Below, piece by piece: positions 1 to 8,105 of a stretch of 64,000 nt of DNA. Each line of letters starts with the position of its first letter. Within the stretch, counting starts at the first letter, position 1. The DNA is from Roseofilum casamattae BLCC-M143 (lineage in GTDB: Bacteria; Cyanobacteriota; Cyanobacteriia; Cyanobacteriales; Desertifilaceae): assembly GCF_030068455.1 (NCBI RefSeq), contig NZ_JAQOSQ010000007.1, positions 124,001 to 188,000 on the forward strand, written 5' to 3'. The notes under the pieces were generated by a model, which saw only the letters and a list, made by a program, of their open reading frames with translations, was not told where the DNA came from and ran no database searches. Both the position numbers and the translations under genes were made by a program.

Positions 1-8
1 ACGATCTC

Positions 9-1475
9 ATGACTAATACCCCAGACCGCAAACCTCCTGCTTTGAAAGTTGTGCCACCTCAGAAGATTAAATCTCCTGAGTCGGAACGACCGGTATCGGT
101 TGCCTCTTCGCGAGAAACTCCGGCTCAAGAATCCATGCCGGTTCCGAAACAAAATGGCATGAATTGGGGACGACTTTTCCTCATCTTGGGAGTCATGGGA
201 GGTGGCGTTTGGTTATCGCAATTGGAAGTACCTATTTCAGTGCGCGGACAAGGAAAATTACAGCCTTTGCCGGAACAGTTGCAATATGTTTATTTAGAGG
301 AACCGGGCAGAATTATTGATTTTATGGTGCAAGATGGCGATCGCGTGAATGTGGGGACGGCTTTGGCACAAGTGCAGAGCCAAGATTTGCAAGATGAAAT
401 TGATGCAGAAAAGCGAACCTTAGCCCAAGAAGATATTAAGTTAACGGTGGCGCGGGAGAAAGTTTCCGTGTTAATTGCCCGAGAGACTGTGGCACGGCAA
501 CAAGTCCGCTCGAACCGCGATCGCATGGAGAATATGCGCGAGGATGTTTCTCGTTTCTTCGGCGAAGTACCGCCTCCGGAAATCCAGCGCATTTATTACC
601 AAATTGAGGCATTAGATAGCCAGATTTCGGGACTGAAAAATCGGATGGTTCGTCAAGACGATCGCGTGGAAAATTATCAGAATGAAATTGCCGATTTACA
701 GGATGCAATTGATGAGGGAGCGCTGTCGCGAAGTTATCTTATCGATCTCAATCAAGAGTTATCTCTAGCGGAGGAAGAGTTACAGAGTAGCGAGGATCGA
801 ATTCAGGATTTACAAGCGCAGCAAATGGCATTGCGATCGCAGATTTCTGACCTGGGAGAACGGTGGCAAGAAGAGTTGGAATATCTGGAGAATAACGTGC
901 GCGAGGAGGAGGCGAATTTAGCGATCGTCGAGCAAGAGTTAACCGCCGCGAAGGTAGAACAGGTAGAACAACTGGAAATGGTGAATTTGGTACAGGCAAA
1001 AATTGAGGATTTAGAGTCCAAACAATCGGCGAATCGGCAATTAGAATCTCCGATAAGTGGAATTGTTTTTGCCCAAAACTTATCGGAAAATAAGGGAAAA
1101 TGGCTCGACCGAGATTCGCCAATTTTACAAGTAGCGAATCTCGATGTACTGCAAGCAGAAATTAAGTTTCATCAAGCCGATGCCGATCTGATTCAAGAAA
1201 TTATCAATCTCGGTTCGGCTGAGGTGGAAATAAAACCGATGCAACCGGAATACGAAACGGAAGTGGTGGAAGTGCGCAATATGGATAAAGCTATGCGTCC
1301 CGATCCTTCGCAACAAAGCCAACAGTTGGTGTTAACGGCGACGGTGGATAATGCGGAACAGAAAGGTTTGATAAATTCCGAATTTCATGCAGAAGTTCAA
1401 GTAGGTAAAATGCCCATTTATAAGCGAGTGCAACGGGAGTTAATGAAGGTGCTCAAACTACGGCAATATTTCTAA
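9..1475 (+). CDS. HlyD-family membrane fusion (secretion adaptor) protein
   Basis: This protein is the periplasmic adaptor of a type I-like or bacteriocin/peptide ABC export system, linking an inner-membrane transporter to an outer-membrane channel. Residues 1-50 are a polar, Pro-rich cytoplasmic tail, followed by one membrane segment at about 55-72. A half lipoyl/biotinyl motif lies near 100-125 (VQDGDRVNVGTALAQV). A long heptad-rich coiled coil runs from about 125 to 345, and the second lipoyl half and beta-barrel follow, with the typical ESPISGIV-like stretch near 350. The length of 488 aa is normal. The gene starts 9 bases into the window, so its expected partner, an ABC transporter or peptidase-ABC gene, would lie to the left and is not visible. 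Family assignment is firm; the cargo is unknown. Confidence 0.88.
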   Translation: MTNTPDRKPPALKVVPPQKIKSPESERPVSVASSRETPAQESMPVPKQNGMNWGRLFLILGVMGGGVWLSQLEVPISVRGQGKLQPLPEQLQYVYLEEPGRIIDFMVQDGDRVNVGTALAQVQSQDLQDEIDAEKRTLAQEDIKLTVAREKVSVLIARETVARQQVRSNRDRMENMREDVSRFFGEVPPPEIQRIYYQIEALDSQISGLKNRMVRQDDRVENYQNEIADLQDAIDEGALSRSYLIDLNQELSLAEEELQSSEDRIQDLQAQQMALRSQISDLGERWQEELEYLENNVREEEANLAIVEQELTAAKVEQVEQLEMVNLVQAKIEDLESKQSANRQLESPISGIVFAQNLSENKGKWLDRDSPILQVANLDVLQAEIKFHQADADLIQEIINLGSAEVEIKPMQPEYETEVVEVRNMDKAMRPDPSQQSQQLVLTATVDNAEQKGLINSEFHAEVQVGKMPIYKRVQRELMKVLKLRQYF

Positions 1476-1514
1476 CCTGAATTTGGGTTAATGGGCTATG
1501 ATGCAGTGCTTTAC

Positions 1515-1608
1515 TTTGGGGAACGGGGAACAAGCAAGATTCTACTAGACTCTATCTTGACTTCTTATAGAGTTATTAGCTCGCTGATGTTCCCCATTCC
1601 CCGTTTCC
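1515..1608. repeat. Imperfect inverted repeat between convergent genes
   Basis: A GGGGAACGGGGAAC arm near 1517 faces a GTTCCCCATTCCCCG arm near 1589, about 60 bases apart, between the ends of two convergent genes. It could fold as a bidirectional terminator, but there is no U-tract and similar GGGGAA-rich dispersed repeats are common in cyanobacteria. I treat it as a repeat of unknown role. Confidence 0.3.
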
Positions 1609-1668
1609 TAGCAACATCATTTAATCGATCGAATGGACTTGAGATAAAACAGTCGAGAATGCGATCGC

Positions 1669-2673
1669 CTAAGCCCGATCGTTCTGATAGATATTCGTCC
1701 GGTACATCCAGTAATTCAGACCTGAGAACACCAACATTGCAAACAAGCTGGAATAAACGGCAAGAGTGCTGACATGGACGAGCAATAGGGAACTAAGGAT
1801 CTCGACACAAATCAAACCGATCAAAATATTGGCAATGGTTTGCCGATTTAGGAGATTGCATAACATGGCACCGAGAGGAGCGCCAACTACGACCACCGGA
1901 ATTGCTGCCAACCAATAGCTTTGTACTGGCTCCATAAAGCTATCCAAAATAAATGCATGAAATGCAAAACCAAAAACAGCATTAGTTGCCATTAAAATCA
2001 CAGAGGTTGGAGTCGCAACTCGCTCGCAAAACCGAAAGAGAATCACCATAACTGAAAAACAAAATACATCAATACCGCTACCGACTAAACTGCTCATGAT
2101 CCCTCCCATCATTCCAGCGAGCAACCAGATTTTTTGTTCGTTAGCCGTCCAAATTGGCATCTCGAGATGAAAGTCTCTTGGCAATCGGTTTAAAGCCAAT
2201 AACGTCACTCCAAAACTGGCAAGCATTACGGTAAATGACATTTTAATCACGTCTGGAGGTAAGATGGGTGCTAATAAGGTAGCTCCTAAAGCCATACCGA
2301 TCGCGCCTCCAATACTACCCCAACGAATTACTCGCCAATCGACTCGAATACCGGTTAAAATAATTGCAATAGCGGCTGATGTCATGCCAATACTTTGAAT
2401 GGCTAAAGAAAACATTTTGGCATCGTCAGGACTGATTTGTAAAACTTTAGTAAATACCGGAAAAGCAACAGCTCCTCCTCCTAAACTAGTACCTCCTGCA
2501 ACGGTCGATCCAAAGATCATGGTTACTGCAATTGTCCAGTAATCCATTAGATAAGAAATCGCTTCTTGAGTGCCGAGTAAGCTTAACCACATTGTCCAGA
2601 CTGCGATCGCAATACAAATAATAATACTGCGTTTGTGAATAGAAAATTTAGTAAGGAGCTTCAAGTCTTTCAT
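1669..2673 (-). CDS. TauE/SafE-family membrane transporter
   Basis: The product is a polytopic inner-membrane protein of the TauE/SafE (DUF81) family, whose members are proposed to export sulfite, sulfoacetate or other organosulfur anions. Two homologous halves are visible. Each begins with a Gly-rich segment typical of the family: GGGAVAFPVF near residue 66 and GIMSSLVGSGIDVF near 192. About eight to nine hydrophobic segments can be counted over 334 aa. An extra N-terminal membrane helix (about 16-34) precedes the core. The gene stands alone, convergent with the HlyD gene, and nothing nearby shows sulfur metabolism, so the substrate is unknown. The ATG at 2673 is the only good start; upstream DNA is noncoding. 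Confidence 0.8.
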   Translation of the reverse strand: MKDLKLLTKFSIHKRSIIICIAIAVWTMWLSLLGTQEAISYLMDYWTIAVTMIFGSTVAGGTSLGGGAVAFPVFTKVLQISPDDAKMFSLAIQSIGMTSAAIAIILTGIRVDWRVIRWGSIGGAIGMALGATLLAPILPPDVIKMSFTVMLASFGVTLLALNRLPRDFHLEMPIWTANEQKIWLLAGMMGGIMSSLVGSGIDVFCFSVMVILFRFCERVATPTSVILMATNAVFGFAFHAFILDSFMEPVQSYWLAAIPVVVVGAPLGAMLCNLLNRQTIANILIGLICVEILSSLLLVHVSTLAVYSSLFAMLVFSGLNYWMYRTNIYQNDRA

Positions 2674-3016
2674 CCTCTTAAATTATTGAATGGAGAACAT
2701 AGAAATTTTACGTTTGCAGACAATGTCGTTTGAATGGTGTTAATTAGGGTTACCGATCTGCGATCGCAGAGGCGAAGGCTTGCCAACCTCCTTTTGAGAG
2801 TCCGGGCATAAGTTGCTTAAGTTAACCCGACAGATAGTGCCACTAACGACGATTACTAAGAGTTGTTAACTTCAGCCTAAGGTAACACAATTAGGCAAAA
2901 TTGGCTCGAAGAGAAAGAAAAATATATGGAGCTACCCATGAGACTCTTAGAAAAGATGGCTTACCGGTATTGTGGAGAACCGATGCTTAATTGTGACTTG
3001 TTGATTCCCGCTCGTG
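2674..3016. other. Intergenic spacer upstream of the TauE/SafE gene
   Basis: This 343-base spacer must carry the promoter of the leftward TauE/SafE gene and the 3' end of the leftward histidine kinase. An inverted repeat AAGTTAAC (2819-2826) / GTTAACTT (2865-2872) could be an operator or hairpin. A forward open frame of 33 codons with an ATG at 2926 and TAG at 3025-3027 runs into the end of the kinase gene. It has no clear ribosome site and I do not recognise its product, so I do not call it a gene. Confidence 0.4.
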
Positions 3017-4060
3017 CTACAACCTAGCACAAGCGGTGGGTATTTGAATGGAAAACTCAGTCCCTACTCCCACACGGGAATTAAAAGTGAGCTGGCCTTT
3101 ATGCAGTTCATTGATAATGTGATGGCTAATGGCTAAGCCCATTCCCGTACCCTGGCCGATTGGCTTTGTGGTAAAAAATGGATCGAAAATTTGGGATTGA
3201 ATGGCATTAGGAATACCATTGGCATTATCTGCGATCCTAATTTCAATGCGATCGCTTTCGATCGCAGATGTAGCTATAACAATGGTGCGCTCTGACTCAT
3301 CCGCACGTGCAGAACTCCAGTCTTCTTCCAATGCATCAATAGCATTGGTTAAAATATTCATCAATACTTGGTTTAGCTTACCTGGATAGCACTCAATCTG
3401 TGGCAAATCCCCATAATTCCGAATCACTTTAATTGCTAGATTGTTGGGATGCTCTTTTAAACGATGCTGTAAGATTGCTAAGGCACTATCAATTCCTTCA
3501 TGAATATTCACTAATTTTGACTCTGACTGATCCATGCGAGAGAAATTTTTCAAAGAGACAACAATATCAGAGATTCGCCGTACGCCTAGCTTAACTGACT
3601 TCAGTATTTTGGGGAGATCGTCTTGCAGAAAGCCTAGATCTTTGTCATCGCAGTATTGCTCGATTTCTGGCACTGGCTCGGGATAACATTGTTGATAGCG
3701 TTGAATAATCGCCATTAATATACCACAATAATCATTAATATAGTCGATATTCCCCGAAATAAAATTGACTGGGTTATTAATTTCATGGGCGATACCGGCA
3801 ACCATTTTACCCAAGCTCGACATTTTTTCCGTTTGAATTAACTGAATTTGGTTGCGACGCAGTTCGATTAATGTTTGTTCTAGCTTGCGTTTTTCTTCAA
3901 GTTCGGAAATTACCGTCCTCAGCAAGGATTCTCTTTTGTCGTTGGTTGCTTCGAGTTCCAAACAATTTTTCTCAGAACGTTGCAACTTTTTTCGCAGAAT
4001 TCTATTTTCTTTTTCCAGATTCTTCGTATGTTCTAGAACATCTTTAGGGGATGATACCAT
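3017..4060 (-). CDS. Soluble sensor histidine kinase (partner of FIST protein)
   Basis: This is a cytoplasmic histidine kinase with no membrane segment. An N-terminal coiled coil (about 70 residues rich in E, K and L) leads to the phospho-acceptor H-box GIAHEINNPVNF, a HisKA variant common in cyanobacteria. The ATP-binding domain shows the N box (NILTNAIDAL), G1 (DNANGIP), F box (FDPFFTTK) and G2 (GQGTGMGLAI). I place the start at the ATG at 4060, because GGAG lies 9 bases upstream and the codon directly follows the stop of the upstream FIST gene (4062-4064). A longer frame opening at 4099 would overlap that gene by 38 bases and has no good ribosome site. The arrangement indicates translational coupling: the FIST protein senses and this kinase signals. 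No response regulator gene is adjacent. Confidence 0.85.
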   Translation of the reverse strand: MVSSPKDVLEHTKNLEKENRILRKKLQRSEKNCLELEATNDKRESLLRTVISELEEKRKLEQTLIELRRNQIQLIQTEKMSSLGKMVAGIAHEINNPVNFISGNIDYINDYCGILMAIIQRYQQCYPEPVPEIEQYCDDKDLGFLQDDLPKILKSVKLGVRRISDIVVSLKNFSRMDQSESKLVNIHEGIDSALAILQHRLKEHPNNLAIKVIRNYGDLPQIECYPGKLNQVLMNILTNAIDALEEDWSSARADESERTIVIATSAIESDRIEIRIADNANGIPNAIQSQIFDPFFTTKPIGQGTGMGLAISHHIINELHKGQLTFNSRVGVGTEFSIQIPTACARL

Positions 4061-4061
4061 C

Positions 4062-5219
4062 TTAGGATTCTCCGAGAAGTAAGGTAATAAATGTTTCATT
4101 ATGGAAATAGGACATTCCTTGCTGTTCTAGTGGAGCAATCTCACCATTCGTATAAAATCCACAACTTGGTAATGTTTCGCGCAAGTAATTGTGAATTTGG
4201 CTATATTCTTCACTGGTATGGCTTCCCAAGATTTGACGGCGACTGCTACAGGAAAAGAATAATGCAGCACCAGGACTCTCTCCGGGATAATGGGCGATCG
4301 CCTGTTTCATAGAGGCTTCGGAAGCACAGATAACATTATTACGAGTTGCTTCCGTAATTTGCACGATCGCGCCTTCCGGAATATCGCCAAAAAACGTCAC
4401 GCTTCCTTCCTCTCGGTTGTAAATAGGACTCGGCGCTCTCAGATAACAATAAGTCCGAGTGGAATCAAAAACCATCAATGGATATTCGGAAGAGGGAGGT
4501 AGATCGCCTAAATAATGGGAATAAAAATCCAAGGCAGGAGCTTCATCAATTTGATAGACAATATTTCCCTCAACGCGAGTTACGGTAACCGGTTCGCCAA
4601 TGGGTTCCCAACCACTGGCCACTCCATGGGAAAATTGCAGGGGTCCCGAACATAAAAGAATGGGAATGGCGTCAGTATAAACCCGATCTTTGAAGAATTG
4701 ATAGCTTTGTTCAAATCGCCATTGATCGGCAGTCAGTCCGCCAAAAATTGGAACGTTTTGACCTAATTCTTGATTCAGATTGTCAACAATGCGAACGGCA
4801 CTTACTGAGTTTAAACTTTCGGGTAAGGTAATGCACAGTTTAATCGCCTCTGAGTGAGGGCGACTAGCTGTAGCAACTGCTTCGGCGATCGCTCCCTCTA
4901 AGTCTTGAGAAATATTGCAAGCAACACCAGCCGTTATGGTAATGCGATCGCAACAAAACAACATTAACGTTACTGAGTCTTGCTCGAATCCTAGGATGGA
5001 AGACATTTCCCCATCCGTCGTCCCGCCAATTAATTCTAATTGCGGATAAGTACGATGAATCGCATCAACAAGCTGCTGATGCTCGAAGTCGATCGCAGCT
5101 AACAATATTCCAGCTTGTGGAACGGCTCCGGAGAGAGTCTCTTGGCATTGTTCTAATACTTCAGCGATGGCCGATTCTGAATCGGGATCGTTACTATGAC
5201 CGACAACAACTTTAAACAT
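4062..5219 (-). CDS. FIST-domain sensor protein (FIST N and C)
   Basis: The protein carries FIST_N (about residues 25-215, with GGTTDGEMSS and IFGGLTADQW) and FIST_C (about 220-370, with GFYTNGEIAP near the end). FIST proteins are proposed small-ligand sensors, possibly for amino acids, that work with kinases or cyclases. No membrane segment is present, so it acts in the cytoplasm. The downstream histidine kinase gene follows at once and is probably translationally coupled. I start at the ATG at 5219 (MFKVVVGHSND), which fits the family; a TTG at 5246 gives a nine-residue extension with no support. The ligand cannot be read from sequence. Confidence 0.82.
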   Translation of the reverse strand: MFKVVVGHSNDPDSESAIAEVLEQCQETLSGAVPQAGILLAAIDFEHQQLVDAIHRTYPQLELIGGTTDGEMSSILGFEQDSVTLMLFCCDRITITAGVACNISQDLEGAIAEAVATASRPHSEAIKLCITLPESLNSVSAVRIVDNLNQELGQNVPIFGGLTADQWRFEQSYQFFKDRVYTDAIPILLCSGPLQFSHGVASGWEPIGEPVTVTRVEGNIVYQIDEAPALDFYSHYLGDLPPSSEYPLMVFDSTRTYCYLRAPSPIYNREEGSVTFFGDIPEGAIVQITEATRNNVICASEASMKQAIAHYPGESPGAALFFSCSSRRQILGSHTSEEYSQIHNYLRETLPSCGFYTNGEIAPLEQQGMSYFHNETFITLLLGES

Positions 5220-5410
5220 AAGTTTATTCTTGTTCTGCACTAACAATACAGCTTATTGTCTTAACCTTGAGTTACAGCGAGATCGAGTCAGTTTCTCTAC
5301 GGGCAGTTTACCACATCTACAGATTCGAGCAATGACGATCGCCACCCCCTGTTTTCAGTTTCTTCTGATGGGAGATAATAGAACAGCTCGCTCTCCTGTG
5401 GTTTTAATCA

Positions 5411-6637
5411 ATGATGCAATGGAAAACTTATCCTCGTTTAGGATTAGACATTACCTGGCGCCACCTTATTTCCCAACTGATAAAAAGTGGCGATCCTTCA
5501 GAGCGCGCGCGACTACAAATGGAGATCGCCTCCTATTGGCCCGATTCGCGAGCGATCGCCATTACATTCTCCGCGCGCACTGCCTTCGATTTACTCTTGC
5601 AAGTTTTAGAATTATCTCCGGGAACAGAAATTATTGCGAGCGCGGTTAACATCCGACACATGGAAGAAATTGCCAAGTTTCATCAATCGATCCTGGTTCC
5701 TGTCGATCTCGAATTAGATACCTTAGCTCCCAATTTAGACCAATTTCGGAGTTTAATTTCCCCACAAACTCGTTTATGTCTCATCGCCCATCTTTTTGGC
5801 TCGGTCATTCCCCTCGATCCTTATCTCAATCTCTGCCACAACAATAATATTTTACTCATTGAAGATTGCGCGCAAGCCTTTGCCGGTTCTCATTATTTAG
5901 GAGACGATCGCGCCGATGTCAGTCTTTTTAGTTTCGGCTCGATTAAAACTTGTAGCGCTCTCGGAGGTAGCGTTGCCTTAATTCGCGATCGCCAACTCGC
6001 CCGAGAGCTGCAAACTCGACAAACTTTTTATCCGATTAAATCGAATTGGAGTTACCGGAAACGTTTAATTAAATACTGCGGTCTGAAAACCATTTCTTCT
6101 CCACCCATTTACCATCAAACTCTCAATCTGCTCCGACTCGGACGGCAAGACATCGATCGAACTATTGGAGCCAGCGCCCGAGGATTTACCTCCGCAGAAC
6201 TGATTCCGCAACTGAGATATCAACCCGCCACCTTATTACTCAATCTCCTCGCTCGTCGATTGCAAACTTGCCCCTCTTATCAACCGAGAATCAGCAAAGC
6301 CAAAGTCTTATTAGAACAATTAAGTCAACGTTTACCCGAAATTCAAATCCCCGGTTCTGCCATCGTTCGGCATTCCTTTTGGCTATTTCCCATTCTCTAC
6401 CATGCCCCACAACAGTTAATGGAGCAATTGCGCGATCGCGGATTTGATGCGACTCGAGGTAATACCAGCATTGTTGCCATGACTCCAACCAATGGCATCC
6501 CCCTACCCAATGCCACCTATCTCATCCAACATCTACTCTATTTACCTCTCTCTTCTCTGCTCCCCGATATCGAATTGCTGCGACTGGTGGAATGTCTGGA
6601 AGAGTTCGCCACCAACATGAGTCCGAAAAATGGATGA
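5411..6637 (+). CDS. DegT/DnrJ/EryC1/StrS-family PLP aminotransferase
   Basis: This is a fold-type I PLP enzyme of the family that installs amino groups on nucleotide-linked keto-sugars, or in some members dehydrates them. The Schiff-base lysine is K179 in SFGSIKTCSALGG, and the cofactor-ring Asp is D152 in LIEDCAQAF. The Ser/Thr-rich phosphate-binding region is near 52-58 (TFSARTAFD). At 408 aa the length is normal. No sugar-nucleotide genes are adjacent, so the substrate (cell-wall, lipopolysaccharide or exopolysaccharide sugar) is inferred only. The gene diverges from the FIST-kinase pair across a 190-base spacer and ends 45 bases before the FHA-PrsW gene, perhaps in one transcript. Confidence 0.8.
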   Translation: MMQWKTYPRLGLDITWRHLISQLIKSGDPSERARLQMEIASYWPDSRAIAITFSARTAFDLLLQVLELSPGTEIIASAVNIRHMEEIAKFHQSILVPVDLELDTLAPNLDQFRSLISPQTRLCLIAHLFGSVIPLDPYLNLCHNNNILLIEDCAQAFAGSHYLGDDRADVSLFSFGSIKTCSALGGSVALIRDRQLARELQTRQTFYPIKSNWSYRKRLIKYCGLKTISSPPIYHQTLNLLRLGRQDIDRTIGASARGFTSAELIPQLRYQPATLLLNLLARRLQTCPSYQPRISKAKVLLEQLSQRLPEIQIPGSAIVRHSFWLFPILYHAPQQLMEQLRDRGFDATRGNTSIVAMTPTNGIPLPNATYLIQHLLYLPLSSLLPDIELLRLVECLEEFATNMSPKNG

Positions 6638-6682
6638 TAGAATAAAGCGACGTTAGCGCGTCCGTTCGCCAGCATCACCCTT

Positions 6683-7990
6683 ATGAGCAGGACCAAACCC
6701 CAGGGATATTTAAAGCTTGTTTCCGGAAGAGACTCTCAGGTATCGTCTCCATCCTATCCTTTATTCAAATACGAAGAACTGATCGTCGGTCGCGACCCAA
6801 GTTGCCAGATTCCGCTGGATGCTCATCAATATACCATGGTCTCTCGCAAACATGCAGCACTGCACTTTCGCGATCCCAGCACGGGTTGGGAAATTCGCGA
6901 TCTCGGCAGCGCCAACGGAACCTATGTTAACCGCAACCTAGTCCGAGGATATCGCCCTTTGTCTCCTGGCGATCGCATCATGCTCGGCACCAACGGCCCC
7001 GTAATGGAGCTAGAACTCCCTCCAGAACCCAACCAGGTATCCTCATCAGCCTCCGCACCAACCCAGTCCGTCACCATTACCCAACTCTTCCCCATCGTTT
7101 CCACCGGACGAGAACTAGCCAGCAAAGCCTACCTCATCCCTGCCAGTTTTACTGCTCTGGTTGCCGTGCTCCTCTTCTTCCTCAGAGTCCCGGAACTCTT
7201 TAACTTAGTTCTCGGCGGCTATCTTGCGGCGATCGCCTATACTTACATTTATCAACTCTGCGGCAAACACAAACCCTGGTGGCTCCTCCTCGGCTCCACC
7301 CTCTGGACGCTCCTCCTCGCCATTCCCCTCGTACAACTGCTCGCCCCCATCTTCTATGGCGGACTCGCCGGATGGGCAACCGGAGACCAATTTTTTCCCA
7401 CCCTAGTACGCCAAACCCTCGGTACCGGACTGTTAGAAGAACTGATCAAAGCCATTCCCATCTTTCTTATCTTGCTCTGGGGAAAAGTTCGCTTCTTCTC
7501 CCCTCGCCAAACCTGGGGAGTCCGAGAACCCCTCGATGGCATCCTCATCGGTAGCGCTTCGGCAGTCGGCTTCACCTTAATCGAAACCCTCGGATTATAC
7601 GTGCCATCCCAGATTGAAAGTATCACTGCTATCTCAAGTCTCGATACCGGACAACTAGCCGGACTGCAACTGCTGATACCGCGCTTGCTCGGTTCCGTTT
7701 CCGGTCACTTAGCCTACAGCGGTTACTTCGGCTACTTTATCGGTCTCGGTATTCTCAAACCCAAACAGCGATGGCCCATTCTCGCCGTCGGTTATGGCAG
7801 CGCTTCCCTCCTGCACGGCTTATGGAACACCACCGGCACCGTCGTTGCATCCCAAGTCTCCCTCTTCGCCGGTCTCATTTCTCTGGCTTGTATTGGCGTC
7901 TTGTCCTACGCCTTCCTCGCCGCCGCCATCTTAAAAGCCCGCGCCCTCTCTCCCACCCGATCTCAGAACTTTGCCACGCGGATTAATTAA
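6683..7990 (+). CDS. FHA domain fused to PrsW-like intramembrane protease
   Basis: An N-terminal forkhead-associated domain (about 30-110) shows the phosphothreonine-binding pattern: GRDPSCQI, VSRKHAAL and DLGSANGTYVN. After a short linker, about eight hydrophobic segments fill residues 145-430. The membrane part carries PrsW/CAAX-protease-like motifs: LLEELIKAIP near 250, GFTLIET near 295, SGHLAYSGYFGY near 345 and SLLHGLWNT near 375. In Bacillus, PrsW cleaves the anti-sigma factor RsiW. Here the fusion suggests proteolysis triggered by Ser/Thr kinase signalling; that is inference. The ATG at 6683 fits the start of the FHA fold. The target is unknown. Confidence 0.8.
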   Translation: MSRTKPQGYLKLVSGRDSQVSSPSYPLFKYEELIVGRDPSCQIPLDAHQYTMVSRKHAALHFRDPSTGWEIRDLGSANGTYVNRNLVRGYRPLSPGDRIMLGTNGPVMELELPPEPNQVSSSASAPTQSVTITQLFPIVSTGRELASKAYLIPASFTALVAVLLFFLRVPELFNLVLGGYLAAIAYTYIYQLCGKHKPWWLLLGSTLWTLLLAIPLVQLLAPIFYGGLAGWATGDQFFPTLVRQTLGTGLLEELIKAIPIFLILLWGKVRFFSPRQTWGVREPLDGILIGSASAVGFTLIETLGLYVPSQIESITAISSLDTGQLAGLQLLIPRLLGSVSGHLAYSGYFGYFIGLGILKPKQRWPILAVGYGSASLLHGLWNTTGTVVASQVSLFAGLISLACIGVLSYAFLAAAILKARALSPTRSQNFATRIN

Positions 7991-8105
7991 CTTCAATTGT
8001 GGATGATGAGGCTAGAAACCGGATTTCTGGAATTAATGGGACTTTTGAGTTGAGGTAGAGTCAGAAATTGCGATCGCCATCACAGGAGTTGCCGCAGCCG
8101 CGAAC

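Noticed and set aside
748-1122. Minus-strand and other shadow frames across the HlyD gene
   Set aside because: They show codon patterns of antisense to a coiled coil and no family match.
2926-3027. 33-codon forward frame starting MELPMRLLEKM
   Set aside because: No ribosome site, no recognised family, and it runs into the histidine kinase gene; probably chance.
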